A stretch of DNA of 64,000 nt from Albidovulum sediminicola (GTDB lineage: Bacteria > Pseudomonadota > Alphaproteobacteria > Rhodobacterales > Rhodobacteraceae): positions 124,001 to 188,000 of the forward strand of contig NZ_JAOWLA010000005.1 in assembly GCF_025751575.1 (NCBI RefSeq), written 5' to 3'. Under the pieces are notes generated by a model, which saw only the letters and a list, made by a program, of their open reading frames with translations, ran no database searches and was not told where the DNA came from. This document shows, piece after piece, positions 32,605-41,270 of the stretch (positions are counted from its first letter, which is position 1; every line of letters begins with the position of its first letter). A program made the position numbers and the translations under genes.

Positions 32605-34617
32605 TCATGCCGGCGCGGTAACGGCGGGCAGCACGATCTCGAAAGTCGTGGCCTCTCCTGGCACGCTCCGGGCATCGATACGGCCACCGGCGCGCGTCAC
32701 GATCTTGCGGCTGATCGACAGGCCCAGCCCCGTGCCCCGGCTGCGCTTGGTCGTGTAGAACGGGTCGAAGATACGCTGCAACACCTCCGGCGTCATCCCG
32801 TGGCCGGTGTCGGTGACGGCAATCCGCACGCCCTCGCCCGCCCCCTCCGCCGGTTCCGCGGTGATCGTCAGGGAGCCGCCATCGGGCATCGCCTGAACCG
32901 CGTTAACGATGAGGTTGACGAGGACCTGCTGTAGTTCGGTGGCGTTCATCGCCACCTGGGCAACGGGGTGCAAATCAAGTTCGAACCGGATCTCCGATTT
33001 CGTCAGGATATGCTGGACCAGGGGAAGCGTGTCGCGAATGACCTGGCCCGGCTCGGTGCCGATATCGCCATCGGCATATTCCTCGGGCCGCGCCAGAGTC
33101 AGGAGCTTGGTGACAAGGACGTGGATCGCCTGGATCTGCTCCTGGATCAGCGAAAACTCGGTCGCAAGCGGTTTGGCATGCGCGCCAAGGTCTTCACGCA
33201 CGACGTCGAGGTTGCCCTGGATCACCGCAAGCGGGTTGTTGATCTCATGCGCGACGCCGGCGGTGATCTCTCCGATCGCGGCGAGCTTTTCCGAGACGAT
33301 CAACTGGCGGCTGGTCATCTCAAGTTCGCGGTTGGCCTTTTCGAGGTCGGCGGTGCGTTCCAGGACGCGCCGCTCAAGCTCCTCCGCCCAGTTCCGAAGC
33401 TTCCGGTCGCGGTCCTGCAACTGTTCCAGAAGCGTGTCCAGATGCTCGGACACCCGTCCGATCTCGTCCCCCGCGCCGTGGGCGCCGGTCCGCGCGCCAA
33501 GATCGCCTGCCTCAACCTGCTCAATCGTCTGGTTCATCCGCTCCAGCGGCGCAAAGATGCCCCGCGCCCAGCGCAGCAGGATCGGCACCGCGACAGCCAG
33601 GATGACCCCTGCCGTCACGACAATCTCGATCAGGGCGGTGCGACTGGCTTCGCGGTACGGCGTTTCGAGGAAACCGACGTAAAGCATCCCCACGCGCTCG
33701 CCGAAGCTGTCGATGACCGGCTCATAGGCCGAAACATACCAGTCGTTGACCACGAAGGCGCGGTCCAGCCATACAGCGCCCTCATCGAGCACCCGGGAGC
33801 GGACGGCGGCGGAAACGCGGGTACCGAGCGCGCGCACATCCTCGAAGAGGCGCACATTGGTGCTGATGCGAACGTCGTCGAGGAACAGCGTCGCGGTCCC
33901 CTGCCCCTCGCCCGGCAGGCTGCCCTCGGGGTAGACGAGGTTGTTGATCTCGTCGATGAAACCAAGGTTTCGGTTCAGGAGCGTCCCGCCGACCAGCGCG
34001 CCCCCGTCGGCCGGGGCGGCCGCGTGGACCATCATGCCCCGCCCTTCCACGGTCCGGTCGGTGGGGCGGGCCGCCGTGGTGGGCACCAGGGACAGACGGG
34101 CGCGTTCGGCCAGGTCCGGCGCGATGCCTGCCAGGTCCTCGGGCACGAAGATGTCGATCGCCGTGCGGCTTTCGCCCGTAAGCGCGGCCGAGACCACGGG
34201 CCATCGACGTGGGTCGGCAAGCTGTCCGGAGCGGGGCGCCATCGTGATCTGCCCGTCCGGATCGACGAAGTAGAGAAAGTCGAAGCCGAGCGCCCCACGC
34301 TTGCGCTCAAGCAGATCGGCAAGGACCGACGGCTGCCCAAGCGCCGCCGCCAGTTCGGCCGAGGCGCTAAGCGCGGCCACATCCGCGCCCCGGCTCGCCA
34401 GCAACCCCGCGAGGTGCTGATGCGCGATGGTCAGCTCGCCCGCGACCTTGTCGATCAACACCTCGTCGAAACGGTCGAGCCAGTTCTTGACCGTTGTCGC
34501 CAGCAGCAGCGGCAACAGGATCAGGGTGGGGATGAGCGCCAGCAGCAAGAGCCGCGCGCGCACCGTGCGCCAGAAGGGCAGCGCAGTGGCCGCCGGAGCC
34601 TGCCCGCGCTCAGACAT
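32605..34617 (-). CDS. membrane sensor histidine kinase, partner of the NtrC-type regulator
   Basis: The 670-residue protein has TM1 at about 20-43 (RLLLLALIPTLILLPLLLAT), a large periplasmic Cache-like sensor domain (about 45-305, with IDIFVPEDLAGIAP and AFVVNDWYVSAYEPVIDSFG), TM2 (VVTAGVILAVAVPILL), HAMP, a coiled coil, HisKA with phosphorylated H457 (GVAHEINNPLAVI) and an HATPase domain (NLIVNAVQAMP, DTGHGMTP, GTGLGLSIS). It senses an extracytoplasmic small molecule, plausibly linked to formate or envelope redox. The start MSERGQAP overlaps the regulator gene by 8 nt. It is the last gene of the fdh operon. Confidence 0.93.
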   Translation of the reverse strand: MSERGQAPAATALPFWRTVRARLLLLALIPTLILLPLLLATTVKNWLDRFDEVLIDKVAGELTIAHQHLAGLLASRGADVAALSASAELAAALGQPSVLADLLERKRGALGFDFLYFVDPDGQITMAPRSGQLADPRRWPVVSAALTGESRTAIDIFVPEDLAGIAPDLAERARLSLVPTTAARPTDRTVEGRGMMVHAAAPADGGALVGGTLLNRNLGFIDEINNLVYPEGSLPGEGQGTATLFLDDVRISTNVRLFEDVRALGTRVSAAVRSRVLDEGAVWLDRAFVVNDWYVSAYEPVIDSFGERVGMLYVGFLETPYREASRTALIEIVVTAGVILAVAVPILLRWARGIFAPLERMNQTIEQVEAGDLGARTGAHGAGDEIGRVSEHLDTLLEQLQDRDRKLRNWAEELERRVLERTADLEKANRELEMTSRQLIVSEKLAAIGEITAGVAHEINNPLAVIQGNLDVVREDLGAHAKPLATEFSLIQEQIQAIHVLVTKLLTLARPEEYADGDIGTEPGQVIRDTLPLVQHILTKSEIRFELDLHPVAQVAMNATELQQVLVNLIVNAVQAMPDGGSLTITAEPAEGAGEGVRIAVTDTGHGMTPEVLQRIFDPFYTTKRSRGTGLGLSISRKIVTRAGGRIDARSVPGEATTFEIVLPAVTAPA

Positions 34618-35983
34618 TCCACATCGAACATTTCCGGTCGATGGTCTTGCGCGACACGCCCAGGCGCCGCGCCGCCTCCGCGCGGTTGCCGCCGCAGGCT
34701 TCGAGGACCGAAAGGATATGCTGCCGCTCCACCGCATGAAGCGACTCGTCGGGTTCCAGGCCAGCGTCGCCCGCACCGTCGGCAAATTCGGGCGGGATCG
34801 CACCCAGGATCAGCGAGCGTTCGATCAGGTTGCGCAACTCGCGCACATTGCCCGGCCAGCTGTAACGCGCCAGGTTCAAGAGGACGCCCTCGCTCAGCGT
34901 CAGGGGCGCAACGCCAAGCTGGCGGGCGAACTTCGCGATGAACTGTTCGGCAAGCTCCGCGATGTCGCCAATCCGCTCGCGCAGCGTCGGCATCTCGACC
35001 CGGAGTACGTTGATCCGGTGGAAAAGGTCGCGGCGGAACCGGCCTTCCTCGACCGCGCGTTCCAGATTGGCGTTGGTAGCAAAAAAGAAGCGCAGGTTCA
35101 GCGGCACTTCGCGTTCGGACCCGCCGGGCCGGATGCGGTTGTCCTCGATCACCCTGAGAAGCGTGGCCTGCACCGGCAGCGGCAGTTCCGTGACCTCGTC
35201 GAAGAGCATCACCCCGCCGCTGGCATACATCAAGAGCCCGTCATTGCGTCCCGCCCCGATCTCTCCGAAAAGCTCGGCCGCCATGCGGTCCGGGGAACCG
35301 GCGGCGCAGTGGAACGGCACGAAGGGCTTGTCGGCCCGGTCGGACAGCGCGTGAAGCGTGCGGGCCGCGATCTCCTTGCCAGTGCCGCTTTCGCCGGTGA
35401 AAAGGACCGGCGTCGGCAGCGGCGCCAGCCGCTCAAGCGTCTTGCGGACCGCCTCGATCCGGGGCGAGCGGCCGATCAGCCGCCCCCGCGCGTTCATGCG
35501 ATCAACCCGCAGTTCGTAACGCAGCAGGAAGTTTTCCCGCCGAAGGTAGTGCTGATCCATGCAGCGCGCCACCGCGTTGAGGATCTGGTTCGAGCGGAAG
35601 GGCTTCAGAATGAAATCTGCGGCCCCGACCCGGAGCGCATGGATCGCGGTTTCAAGATCCGCGTAGGCGGTCATCAGGATCGCTTCGGCGAAGAGGCCCA
35701 CGCGGCGCTGCTGGGCCAGCCAGTCGAGGCCCGACTGCCCCGGCATGACGTTATCGAGCACGACCAGGTCGAAGTGATGCGCGTCCAGAAGGCGCGAGGC
35801 TTCCTCCGCGCTCGCGGCGGCCTCGATCCGCCGGCAACGCGGCCCGAGCGTACGCACGAGGAAATTGCGCATTCCGGGTTCGTCATCGACGATCAGGACC
35901 GAGACATGCTGAAGAACACGTCCGATCTCCCCCGACGGGGTTTCATCCCCGCCCTGAGGGGTGGGTGTCAGGGCCTCTGACAT
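34610..35983 (-). CDS. NtrC-family response regulator lacking the sigma-54 GAFTGA loop
   Basis: The 457-residue protein has a receiver domain (acidic pocket D33/D34, phosphoacceptor D77 in VVLDNVMPG, K127), an AAA+ domain (Walker A GESGTGKE at 197-204, Walker B GGVMLFDEV) and a C-terminal Fis-type helix-turn-helix (AEAARRLGVSRKTIDRK). Where sigma-54 activators have GAFTGA, this protein reads ELFGEIGAGRNDGLLMYASG, so the sigma-54 contact loop is absent. It probably acts with sigma-70, as Rhodobacter capsulatus NtrC does. Start ATG 35983 is used; a TTG at 36007 overlapping the upstream small gene is an alternative. It is cotranscribed with fdh and the kinase. Confidence 0.9.
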   Translation of the reverse strand: MSEALTPTPQGGDETPSGEIGRVLQHVSVLIVDDEPGMRNFLVRTLGPRCRRIEAAASAEEASRLLDAHHFDLVVLDNVMPGQSGLDWLAQQRRVGLFAEAILMTAYADLETAIHALRVGAADFILKPFRSNQILNAVARCMDQHYLRRENFLLRYELRVDRMNARGRLIGRSPRIEAVRKTLERLAPLPTPVLFTGESGTGKEIAARTLHALSDRADKPFVPFHCAAGSPDRMAAELFGEIGAGRNDGLLMYASGGVMLFDEVTELPLPVQATLLRVIEDNRIRPGGSEREVPLNLRFFFATNANLERAVEEGRFRRDLFHRINVLRVEMPTLRERIGDIAELAEQFIAKFARQLGVAPLTLSEGVLLNLARYSWPGNVRELRNLIERSLILGAIPPEFADGAGDAGLEPDESLHAVERQHILSVLEACGGNRAEAARRLGVSRKTIDRKCSMWNV

Positions 35984-36003
35984 CTTCGTCTGAAACCTTT
36001 CGG

Positions 36004-36129
36004 TCAATCCAGCCGCACAGCCGGCCCGCTGGTCACATCGCGTGACGAAAAGCCCGCGTAGTCAAGCCCGAAATGGGCGATCACCGCGATCAGGATCGCC
36101 GCCAGGAACGCGAGATACATCGATTTCAT
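36004..36129 (-). CDS. 41-residue single-helix membrane peptide in the fdh operon
   Basis: A short open frame lies in the 140-bp gap between the cytochrome b subunit gene and the regulator. It starts ATG at 36129 and encodes MKSMYLAFLAAILIAVIAHF followed by a 21-residue tail rich in Ser, Gly and Pro. One membrane helix spans about 4-20. Codon use matches neighbours (third position G/C). A TTG start for the regulator would overlap its stop (TTGA). It may be a small subunit or stabiliser of the membrane-bound formate dehydrogenase; I know of no named homologue. Confidence 0.65.
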   Translation of the reverse strand: MKSMYLAFLAAILIAVIAHFGLDYAGFSSRDVTSGPAVRLD

Positions 36130-36146
36130 GCGTTCGTTTCCCTTGC

Positions 36147-37358
36147 CTATTCAGCGGGCACCTTGTCGCGCGGCTTGCGCCCCGACACCTCGTCGTACCA
36201 GAGGCTGTGATGTTCCTTGGCCCACTGGATGTCCACCTCGCCCGAGCCCATGGCGTCGAAAGCGCCCTCCATCCCCACCGAGCCGATGTAGATATGCGCG
36301 AGGATCACGCCAATGAAGACAAACGCCACGATGGCGTGCCAGCCCTGGGCGAATTGCATCTCCTCATGCGGTGTCATGGCGGTGGGCAGGTCCGCGATCC
36401 CCAGAACCTGCGGCACGCCAAGGTCGTTCAGGACCGCGAAGGTCTTGGCGAACATCGGCAGCTCGAACGGGAAGAGAAGCGACAGACCCGAAAGCGAGAT
36501 CGAGAAGCCCAGCACCACGACAAGCCAGAAGATGATCTTCTGGCCCGCGTTGAACTTGCGGGCGGGGGGGTGGACGCCCTTGGAAAAGAGCCCGCCGCCC
36601 TTCGCCAACCAGACCAGGTCCTGCCGGTTGGGGATATTGTGGAGCACCCACATCACCGTGACCATCGCCAGCCCGATCATGAAGGCCCAGGAGAGGTTGT
36701 TATGCACCCATTTCCCCGCCGCCATCGCCGGTGCGTAGGCCTCTTTCCCGACCAGCGGGATCAGGGCCACACGGCCGAAGATCATCATGAGCCCGGTGAG
36801 CCCCAGGACGACGAAAGACCCCGCCATCAGCCAGTGCGCGAACCGCTCAATGGCCGAAAACCGCAGGACGGTCAGGCCGGTTATGCCGCCATCGATCCGA
36901 ATGCGCCCGCGCAGAAGGTAGAAAAGCACCAGCGCCGCCAGCACCGCCAGAAGCAGGTAGCCGCCGTAATGCAAGAGCGGCCCGGCGCGGAAATGCAGCC
37001 AGGCCATGCCCCCGTCCTGGATGATGACATCCGCCGCAGGGGCGCGCGACGACACGGTCACATCCGCCGAGCCGAAGCGCAGCGCCCGCCACAGTTCGGG
37101 GTCCGAGACCCCGCCAAGGGTGCCGAGTTGATCGGTGATGGCCGCCGCCTGATCGGGGTTCCCCGTCGCCTCGCTTCGGAAGGCCTGATCTACCTTCAGG
37201 CCCTGTTGGCGGGCCAGGATGTCCTCAAGCGTCTGCGCCCCGCCGGTCGCGGCGCGGCTGGCGCTGTCCTGGGCACGGGCGGAGGGCGCCGGCCCCATCA
37301 GAAGTAGCACCGCCGTCAGCAAAAGCGAAACGCATATCCGAAACGTCATCCGAGCCAT
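36147..37358 (-). CDS. fdhC: formate dehydrogenase cytochrome b (gamma) subunit
   Basis: The 403-residue protein has a signal peptide (ICVSLLLTAVLLLMGPAPSARAQ), a periplasmic segment, an extra membrane helix (LLLAVLAALVLFYLL) and the four-helix diheme b core. That core has RFSAIERFAHWLMAGSFVVL, the GKWVHNNLSWAF helix, the FNAGQKIIFWLVVVLGFSIS helix and the FAQGWHAIVAFVFIGVILAH helix. The histidines in those segments are the probable heme ligands. It passes electrons from the periplasmic FdhA/FdhB to quinone. The roughly 110-residue N-terminal extension is typical of the alphaproteobacterial form. Confidence 0.94.
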   Translation of the reverse strand: MARMTFRICVSLLLTAVLLLMGPAPSARAQDSASRAATGGAQTLEDILARQQGLKVDQAFRSEATGNPDQAAAITDQLGTLGGVSDPELWRALRFGSADVTVSSRAPAADVIIQDGGMAWLHFRAGPLLHYGGYLLLAVLAALVLFYLLRGRIRIDGGITGLTVLRFSAIERFAHWLMAGSFVVLGLTGLMMIFGRVALIPLVGKEAYAPAMAAGKWVHNNLSWAFMIGLAMVTVMWVLHNIPNRQDLVWLAKGGGLFSKGVHPPARKFNAGQKIIFWLVVVLGFSISLSGLSLLFPFELPMFAKTFAVLNDLGVPQVLGIADLPTAMTPHEEMQFAQGWHAIVAFVFIGVILAHIYIGSVGMEGAFDAMGSGEVDIQWAKEHHSLWYDEVSGRKPRDKVPAE

Positions 37359-37404
37359 CCTGCCCCTCTAGATCCGAACGCCGCCCCAGACGCGGCGGCA
37401 AGGG

Positions 37405-37431
37405 GCGGCCCCCCGAAGCCGAGGGGGCCGC
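37405..37431 (-). promoter_or_regulatory. stable hairpin between fdhB and fdhC
   Basis: On the minus strand GCGGCCCCCU pairs with GGGGGGCCGC (10 bp, one wobble) around a 7-nt loop just after the fdhB stop. No U-run follows, so it is not a clear terminator. It may set the ratio of catalytic subunits to the membrane subunit by attenuation or mRNA processing. Confidence 0.45.
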
Positions 37432-37441
37432 AGCCTGACCG

Positions 37442-38038
37442 TCAGTTCCCGGCCTTCTGGTCGTAGGCGGTGCCCCAGCCCCAGGCGCCGGAGCCGAAGC
37501 CGCGCGCCACGACCCGTTCCCGATAGATCGCCGAGACGACATCGCCGTCGCCTGCCAGAAGCGCCTTGGTCGCGCACATCTCGGCGCAGAGCGGCAGCTT
37601 GCCCTCGGCGATGCGGTTGCGGCCATACTTCTGGAACTCCGCGGCGGAGCCATCGGGTTCCGGTCCGCCCGCGCAGAAGGTGCATTTGTCCATCTTGCCG
37701 CGCGAACCGAAGTTGCCGGCCTGCGGGTATTGCGGCGCGCCGAAGGGACAGGCGTAGAAGCAGTAGCCGCAGCCGATGCAGAGGTCCTTGGAGTGCAGGA
37801 CGATCCCGTCCTCGGTCTGGTAGAAGCAGTCCACCGGGCAGACGGCCATGCAGGGCGCGTCCGAACAATGCATGCAGGCGACCGAGATCGACCGTTCACC
37901 GGGTGTGCCGTCGTTGATCGTCACCACCCTGCGGCGGTTGATGCCCCACGGCACCTCATGCTCGTTCTTGCAGGCGGTCACGCAGGCGTTGCACTCGATG
38001 CAGCGCTCGGCGTCACAGAGGAATTTTACGCGTGCCAT
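37442..38038 (-). CDS. fdh3B: formate dehydrogenase iron-sulfur (beta) subunit FDH3B
   Basis: The 198-residue protein has four ferredoxin-type cysteine clusters (CDAERCIECNACVTACKNEH, CMHCSDAPCMAVCPVDC, CIGCGYCFYACPFGAP and the CTFC ... C pair) for four [4Fe-4S] clusters. It has no signal peptide and is expected to be exported together with the Tat-targeted FdhA. It relays electrons from FdhA to the cytochrome b. It starts 13 nt after fdhA. Confidence 0.95.
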   Translation of the reverse strand: MARVKFLCDAERCIECNACVTACKNEHEVPWGINRRRVVTINDGTPGERSISVACMHCSDAPCMAVCPVDCFYQTEDGIVLHSKDLCIGCGYCFYACPFGAPQYPQAGNFGSRGKMDKCTFCAGGPEPDGSAAEFQKYGRNRIAEGKLPLCAEMCATKALLAGDGDVVSAIYRERVVARGFGSGAWGWGTAYDQKAGN

Positions 38039-38051
38039 ATCTCTGTTCTCC

Positions 38052-40964
38052 TCAAGCTGCGCTGATCTTGCAAAGCGTGCACTTGGTTTCCTGCATCAGG
38101 GTCACCGAGTCGTAGCCATAGGTCTGCGCGGTGTTGGAGGCTTCGCCCAGGACATAGGGGTCCGCGCCCTCCGGGTAGTTGCTGCGCAGGTCCTTGCCCT
38201 GGAAATGCCCGCCGAAGTGGAAGGGCATGAAGGCCACGCCCGCGCCCACCCGTTCGGTCACCATCGCCATGACCTTGACCGCCGAGCCTTCGGCGCCCTC
38301 GACCCAGACCTGTTGCCGGTCGCGGATGCCCAGGTTGTTGGCGTCGCGCGGGTTGATCTCGACGAACATGTCCTGCTGCAGTTCAGCCAGCCAGGGGTTG
38401 GAGCGGGTCTCCTCCCCACCGCCCTCGTACTCGACCAGACGGCCCGAGGTAAGGATGATGGGGTAGTCCTGGCTGAAGTCCTTCTGCTGGATCGAGGCAT
38501 AAAGCGTCGGCAGGCGGTAAAGCCGCCGGTCGTCGTAGGTCGGATAGTCCGCGACCAGATCGCGCCGGTTGGTGTAAAGCGGCTCGCGGTGCAGCGGCAC
38601 CGGGTCGGGGAAGGTCCAGACGACCGCGCGGGCCTTGGCATTGCCGAAGGGCGCGCATTCGTGCTTGATCGCGACCCGCTGGATGCCGCCCGACAGGTCG
38701 ACCTTCCAGTTGGCCTTGGGGCCGCCCACGGCCTCGATCGCCGCGCGCTCCTCATCGGTCAGGTCGCCGTCCCAGCCGAGGTCCATCAGCATCTGCATGG
38801 TGAACTCGGGGTAGCCGTCCTGGATCTCCGAGCCGGCGGAATAGACGCCCTCGGCCAGCAGGTTCTGCCCGTCGCGCTCCACCCCGAAGCGGGCGCGGAA
38901 GGTCAGCCCTCCTTTTGAAACCGGCATCGACATGTCGTAGAGGTTCGCCGTGCCGGGGTGCTTCATCTCCGGCGTCCCCCAGCAGGGCCAGGGCAGGCCG
39001 TAGAATTCGCCATCAGCCGGGCCGCCATTGGCGCGCAGCGTCGTCTTGTCGAACGTGTGCTGGTTGGCCATGTGCAGCTTGAGCCGCTCCGGGCTCTGGC
39101 CGGTGTAACCGATGGTCCACATGCCGCGGTTGAACTCGCGGGTGATGTCTTCGACCACCGGCTCGCCGTCCTTGACCTCGATATTGCGGAACAGCCGGTC
39201 GGCAAAGCCGAATTTCTCGGCGAACTTGTTGATGATCGTCTGATCGGGAAGGCTCTCGAAGACCGGGTCCACAACCTTCTCGCGCCATTGAAGCGAGCGG
39301 TTCGACGCGGTGACCGATCCGGAGGTCTCGAACTGGGTCGAGGCGGGCAGCAGGTAGACGCCATCCGTCCGGTCATGCATCACCGCCGAGACGGTCGGAT
39401 AGGGGTCGATCACGACCAGCGTGTCGAGCTTTTCCATCGCCGTCTTCATCTCCGCCCCGCGGGTCTGGGAGTTCGGCGCATGGCCCCAAAGCACCATCAC
39501 GCGGACGTTGTCGTTCTGGTCGATGTTGGCCTTGTCCTCCAGCACGCCGTCGATCCAGCGGCTGACCGGGATGCCGTTTTCGTTCATTAGGCTGCGGTCG
39601 TTGCCATCCTTGTCCTTGGCAGGGTTGCCGTCGGCATCCAGCAGCGTGGCGAACCGGCCCTTGAGCCAGTCCAGATCCTCGCCCCAGACGCGCGACCAAT
39701 GCGCCCAGGCACCGGGGGCCAGACCGTAGTAGCCCGGCAGGTCGTGGCTAAGCACACCAAGGTCGGTCGCGCCCTGTACGTTGTCGTGGCCGCGGAAGAT
39801 GTTGGTGCCGCCGCCCGAGACGCCCATGTTCCCCAGCGCCAGTTGCAGCACGCAATAGGCGCGGGTGTTGTTGTTGCCGGTGGTGTGCTGGGTGCCGCCC
39901 ATGCACCAGATCACGGTGCCGGGGCGGTTGTTGGCCAGCGTGCGCGCCACCCGTTCAAGCTGGCTGCCGGGCACGCCGGTCACGCGCTCGGTCTCTTCGG
40001 GGGTCCATTTCTTCACCTCGTCCCGAATCTGGTCCATGCCCCAGACGCGGGTGCGGATGAACTCCTTGTCCTCCCATCCGTTCTCGAAGATGTGCCACAG
40101 AAGGCCCCAGATCAGGGCCACGTCGGTGCCCGGCCGGAAGCGGACATATTCGTCGGCATGCGCGGCGGTGCGGGTGAAGCGCGGGTCGCAGACGATCAGG
40201 GGGGCGTTGTTCTCCTCTTTCGCCTTGAGGATGTGCATCAGCGAGACGGGGTGCGCCTCGGCCGGGTTGCCACCGATCAGGAAGATCGCCTTCGACTTGT
40301 GGATGTCGTTGTAGCTGTTGGTCATGGCGCCGTAGCCCCATGTGTTCGCAACCCCCGCAACGGTGGTGGAGTGGCAGATCCGCGCCTGGTGATCGACGTT
40401 GTTGCTGCCCCAATAGGCCGCGAACTTGCGGAACAGATAGGCCTGTTCGTTGGAATGCTTGGCCGAGCCGAGCCAGTAGACGCTGTCGGGCCCGCTTTCC
40501 TCGCGCACCTTGAGCATCTTGTCGCCGATCTCGTTGATCGCGTCGTCCCAGCTCATCCGCTTCCAGACGCCGCCTTCCTTCTTCATCGGATACTTCAGGC
40601 GGCGCTCACCATGGGCATGCTCGCGCACGGACGCGCCCTTGGCGCAATGCGCGCCGAGGTTGAAGGGGCTGTCAAAGCCCGGCTCCTGTCCGACCCAGAC
40701 CCCGTTGTCGAGTTCGGCAATCACCGTGCAGCCGACCGAACAATGCGTGCAGACCGACTTGGCCGTCGTCAGGGCGCCGGTCGCGGTCTGGGCCTCGGCC
40801 TTGGTGACCGTGCCGCCGGTCGCGCCGACAAGCGCCAGCCCGCCGATGGCGAGCCCCGAGCCGCGAAGGAACGCGCGACGGTCAACCTTTGCCTCGGCAA
40901 CCTGCGACAGTATCGTCGAACGCTGCGCCTGTCTGGCATCCCGGCTGGTTTTCTTCCTGAGCAT
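38052..40964 (-). CDS. fdhA: periplasmic formate dehydrogenase catalytic (alpha) subunit
   Basis: The 970-residue molybdopterin-bis-MGD oxidoreductase has a Tat signal (DRRAFLRGSGLAIGG, residues 28-42), one [4Fe-4S] site (C72, C75, C79, C107) and active-site C198 in ARICHST, so it is the cysteine and not the selenocysteine form. Domains continue to the C-terminal MGD-binding region (TSGRLVEYEGGGEET). ATG 40964 is preferred over ATG 40970 because GGGAG stands at the right distance. The metal may be Mo or W. TorD, the Tat-target peptide and DUF3305/3306 proteins precede it in the operon. Confidence 0.96.
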   Translation of the reverse strand: MLRKKTSRDARQAQRSTILSQVAEAKVDRRAFLRGSGLAIGGLALVGATGGTVTKAEAQTATGALTTAKSVCTHCSVGCTVIAELDNGVWVGQEPGFDSPFNLGAHCAKGASVREHAHGERRLKYPMKKEGGVWKRMSWDDAINEIGDKMLKVREESGPDSVYWLGSAKHSNEQAYLFRKFAAYWGSNNVDHQARICHSTTVAGVANTWGYGAMTNSYNDIHKSKAIFLIGGNPAEAHPVSLMHILKAKEENNAPLIVCDPRFTRTAAHADEYVRFRPGTDVALIWGLLWHIFENGWEDKEFIRTRVWGMDQIRDEVKKWTPEETERVTGVPGSQLERVARTLANNRPGTVIWCMGGTQHTTGNNNTRAYCVLQLALGNMGVSGGGTNIFRGHDNVQGATDLGVLSHDLPGYYGLAPGAWAHWSRVWGEDLDWLKGRFATLLDADGNPAKDKDGNDRSLMNENGIPVSRWIDGVLEDKANIDQNDNVRVMVLWGHAPNSQTRGAEMKTAMEKLDTLVVIDPYPTVSAVMHDRTDGVYLLPASTQFETSGSVTASNRSLQWREKVVDPVFESLPDQTIINKFAEKFGFADRLFRNIEVKDGEPVVEDITREFNRGMWTIGYTGQSPERLKLHMANQHTFDKTTLRANGGPADGEFYGLPWPCWGTPEMKHPGTANLYDMSMPVSKGGLTFRARFGVERDGQNLLAEGVYSAGSEIQDGYPEFTMQMLMDLGWDGDLTDEERAAIEAVGGPKANWKVDLSGGIQRVAIKHECAPFGNAKARAVVWTFPDPVPLHREPLYTNRRDLVADYPTYDDRRLYRLPTLYASIQQKDFSQDYPIILTSGRLVEYEGGGEETRSNPWLAELQQDMFVEINPRDANNLGIRDRQQVWVEGAEGSAVKVMAMVTERVGAGVAFMPFHFGGHFQGKDLRSNYPEGADPYVLGEASNTAQTYGYDSVTLMQETKCTLCKISAA

Positions 40965-41029
40965 CCTCATCTCCCTATCTGGTCCGGCGCATCCGGCCGG
41001 GGGGCGCGTGCCGCCCGCTCATGCCGGTG

Positions 41030-41221
41030 TCAGAACCGGGCGCTTTCGTAATAGGCGCGCGTATGCGCGGTATCCTGAAGGCCGCCGGGCTTGGCGGTCT
41101 CGGCCGCTTCCGCCTCGGTTCCGCTCATCGCGCTTGCCGCGACCGCGGCCGGTGCCGCGGTGGTCGCAAGCTTGAGGAAGCCACGACGGCTCGTCCCCTC
41201 GGTCTTGCTTGTCTTGCCCAT
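41030..41221 (-). CDS. formate dehydrogenase region Tat-target small protein
   Basis: The 63-residue protein begins with a twin-arginine signal (TSRRGFLKLATTAAPAAVAA), followed by a short tail ending AHTRAYYESARF. It matches the small 'formate dehydrogenase region TAT target' family (TIGR02811) that accompanies fdhA in many proteobacteria. The role is unknown; an accessory subunit of the exported enzyme is likely. An ATG five codons upstream is also open, but GGAGG-type sequence fits the chosen start. Confidence 0.88.
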   Translation of the reverse strand: MGKTSKTEGTSRRGFLKLATTAAPAAVAASAMSGTEAEAAETAKPGGLQDTAHTRAYYESARF

Positions 41222-41270
41222 CTGCCTTTCCTCCATTCTGTTGTCACGGCGGCCTCGCCGCCCTCTTCCC

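Noticed and set aside
38052-40964. Possible selenocysteine formate dehydrogenase
   Set aside because: The active-site position is a TGC cysteine codon (C198), and the NAD-linked enzyme likewise has C374; there is no in-frame TGA.
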